From Pararhizobium mangrovi (lineage in GTDB: Bacteria > Pseudomonadota > Alphaproteobacteria > Rhizobiales > Rhizobiaceae): a DNA stretch of 64,000 nucleotides. The notes beneath the pieces were generated by a model. That model did no database searches, was not told the origin of the DNA, and was given only the letters and a program-made list of their open reading frames with translations. The translations under genes were made by a program, and so were the position numbers. Shown one piece after another: positions 63,938 through 64,000 of the stretch; position 1 is the first letter of the stretch, and every line of letters begins with the position of its first letter. The stretch lies in assembly GCF_006516965.1 (NCBI RefSeq), contig NZ_VHLH01000001.1, forward strand, positions 248,001-312,000, in the 5' to 3' direction.

Positions 63938-64000
63938 ATGCCCGCTCAGCTTTCCGTCAATCTTAATGCCGTCGCCATGCTGCGCAACCGTCGCGATCTG
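63938..64000 (+). CDS. pdxJ: Pyridoxine 5'-phosphate synthase (partial, cut by window end)
   Basis: Only the first 21 codons are in the window. They read MPAQLSVNLNAVAMLRNRRD plus Leu, which matches the N-terminus of alphaproteobacterial PdxJ, including the SVNLNAVAMLRNRR phosphate-site strand. PdxJ closes the pyridoxine ring from 1-deoxyxylulose 5-phosphate and 3-amino-1-hydroxyacetone phosphate. AGGAC lies upstream of ATG 63938. The call rests on a short but very conserved segment. Confidence 0.82.
   Translation, partial: MPAQLSVNLNAVAMLRNRRDL

Overview
The window is a 64-kb piece of chromosome from a GC-rich alphaproteobacterium, most likely of the order Hyphomicrobiales (Rhizobiales). 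The basis is gene content: an aapJQMP amino-acid transporter operon, a two-piece (permuted) tmRNA with the tag ANDNYAEARLAA, clpP-clpX-lon-hupB in a row, thyA-folA-hflK-hflC-degP, and family members typical of the order (DUF1285, DUF3126, a zf-CHCC protein). No species can be named from sequence alone. Nearly all of it is conserved chromosomal core. I see no insertion sequence, prophage, CRISPR array, rRNA or tRNA.

Layout. 1-272: non-coding, with a short palindromic repeat pair. 0.3-7.1 kb (minus): a MoxR ATPase operon with a DUF58 protein and two large membrane proteins. 7.3-9.8 kb (plus): DUF1285, a Nudix CoA pyrophosphatase and a CCA-type tRNA nucleotidyltransferase, translationally coupled. 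9.9-18.0 kb: DUF1059, hemF, a membrane GGDEF protein, trmL, apt, and the cytochrome bc1 operon petABC with its terminator. 18.0-26.5 kb: a beta-hydroxyacid dehydrogenase, a penicillin-acylase family hydrolase, a methyltransferase, mobA, an FKBP isomerase, moaA, DUF971 and a second GGDEF protein. 26.8-34.4 kb: an L,D-transpeptidase and then clpP, clpX, lon and hupB. 34.7-40.8 kb: a cystathionine beta-lyase and aapJQMP. 40.8-47.9 kb: a flavin monooxygenase, a zinc-finger protein, an alpha/beta hydrolase, cysE, DUF3126, a ribbon-helix-helix protein, sspB, ssrA, a DUF892 protein, thyA and folA. 48.0-54.2 kb: hflK, hflC, DUF2065, degP, serB and miaA. 54.3-64 kb: a third GGDEF protein, a HerA-like ATPase, ilvBN behind a leader-peptide attenuator, a LysE exporter, a threonine dehydratase, a P4-type acid phosphatase, a RecD-like helicase and the first 21 codons of pdxJ.

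How the genes work together. Protein quality control is heavily represented: ClpXP, Lon, the tmRNA and its ClpX adaptor SspB, HflKC and the periplasmic protease DegP. The tmRNA gene lies directly upstream of sspB on the same strand. A second theme is amino-acid supply: the general amino-acid ABC transporter, cysE, metC, serB, ilvBN and a threonine dehydratase. A third is one-carbon/dTMP metabolism (thyA-folA) and cofactor synthesis (moaA, mobA, hemF, pdxJ).

I did not find a clearly new multi-gene system. The observations most worth testing are the ssrA-sspB linkage, the ilvBN leader and attenuator, a 16-bp direct repeat around an unrecognised small gene, two CtrA-like boxes between a diguanylate cyclase gene and an L,D-transpeptidase gene, the solitary HerA-like ATPase, and a long low-complexity tail on HflC.
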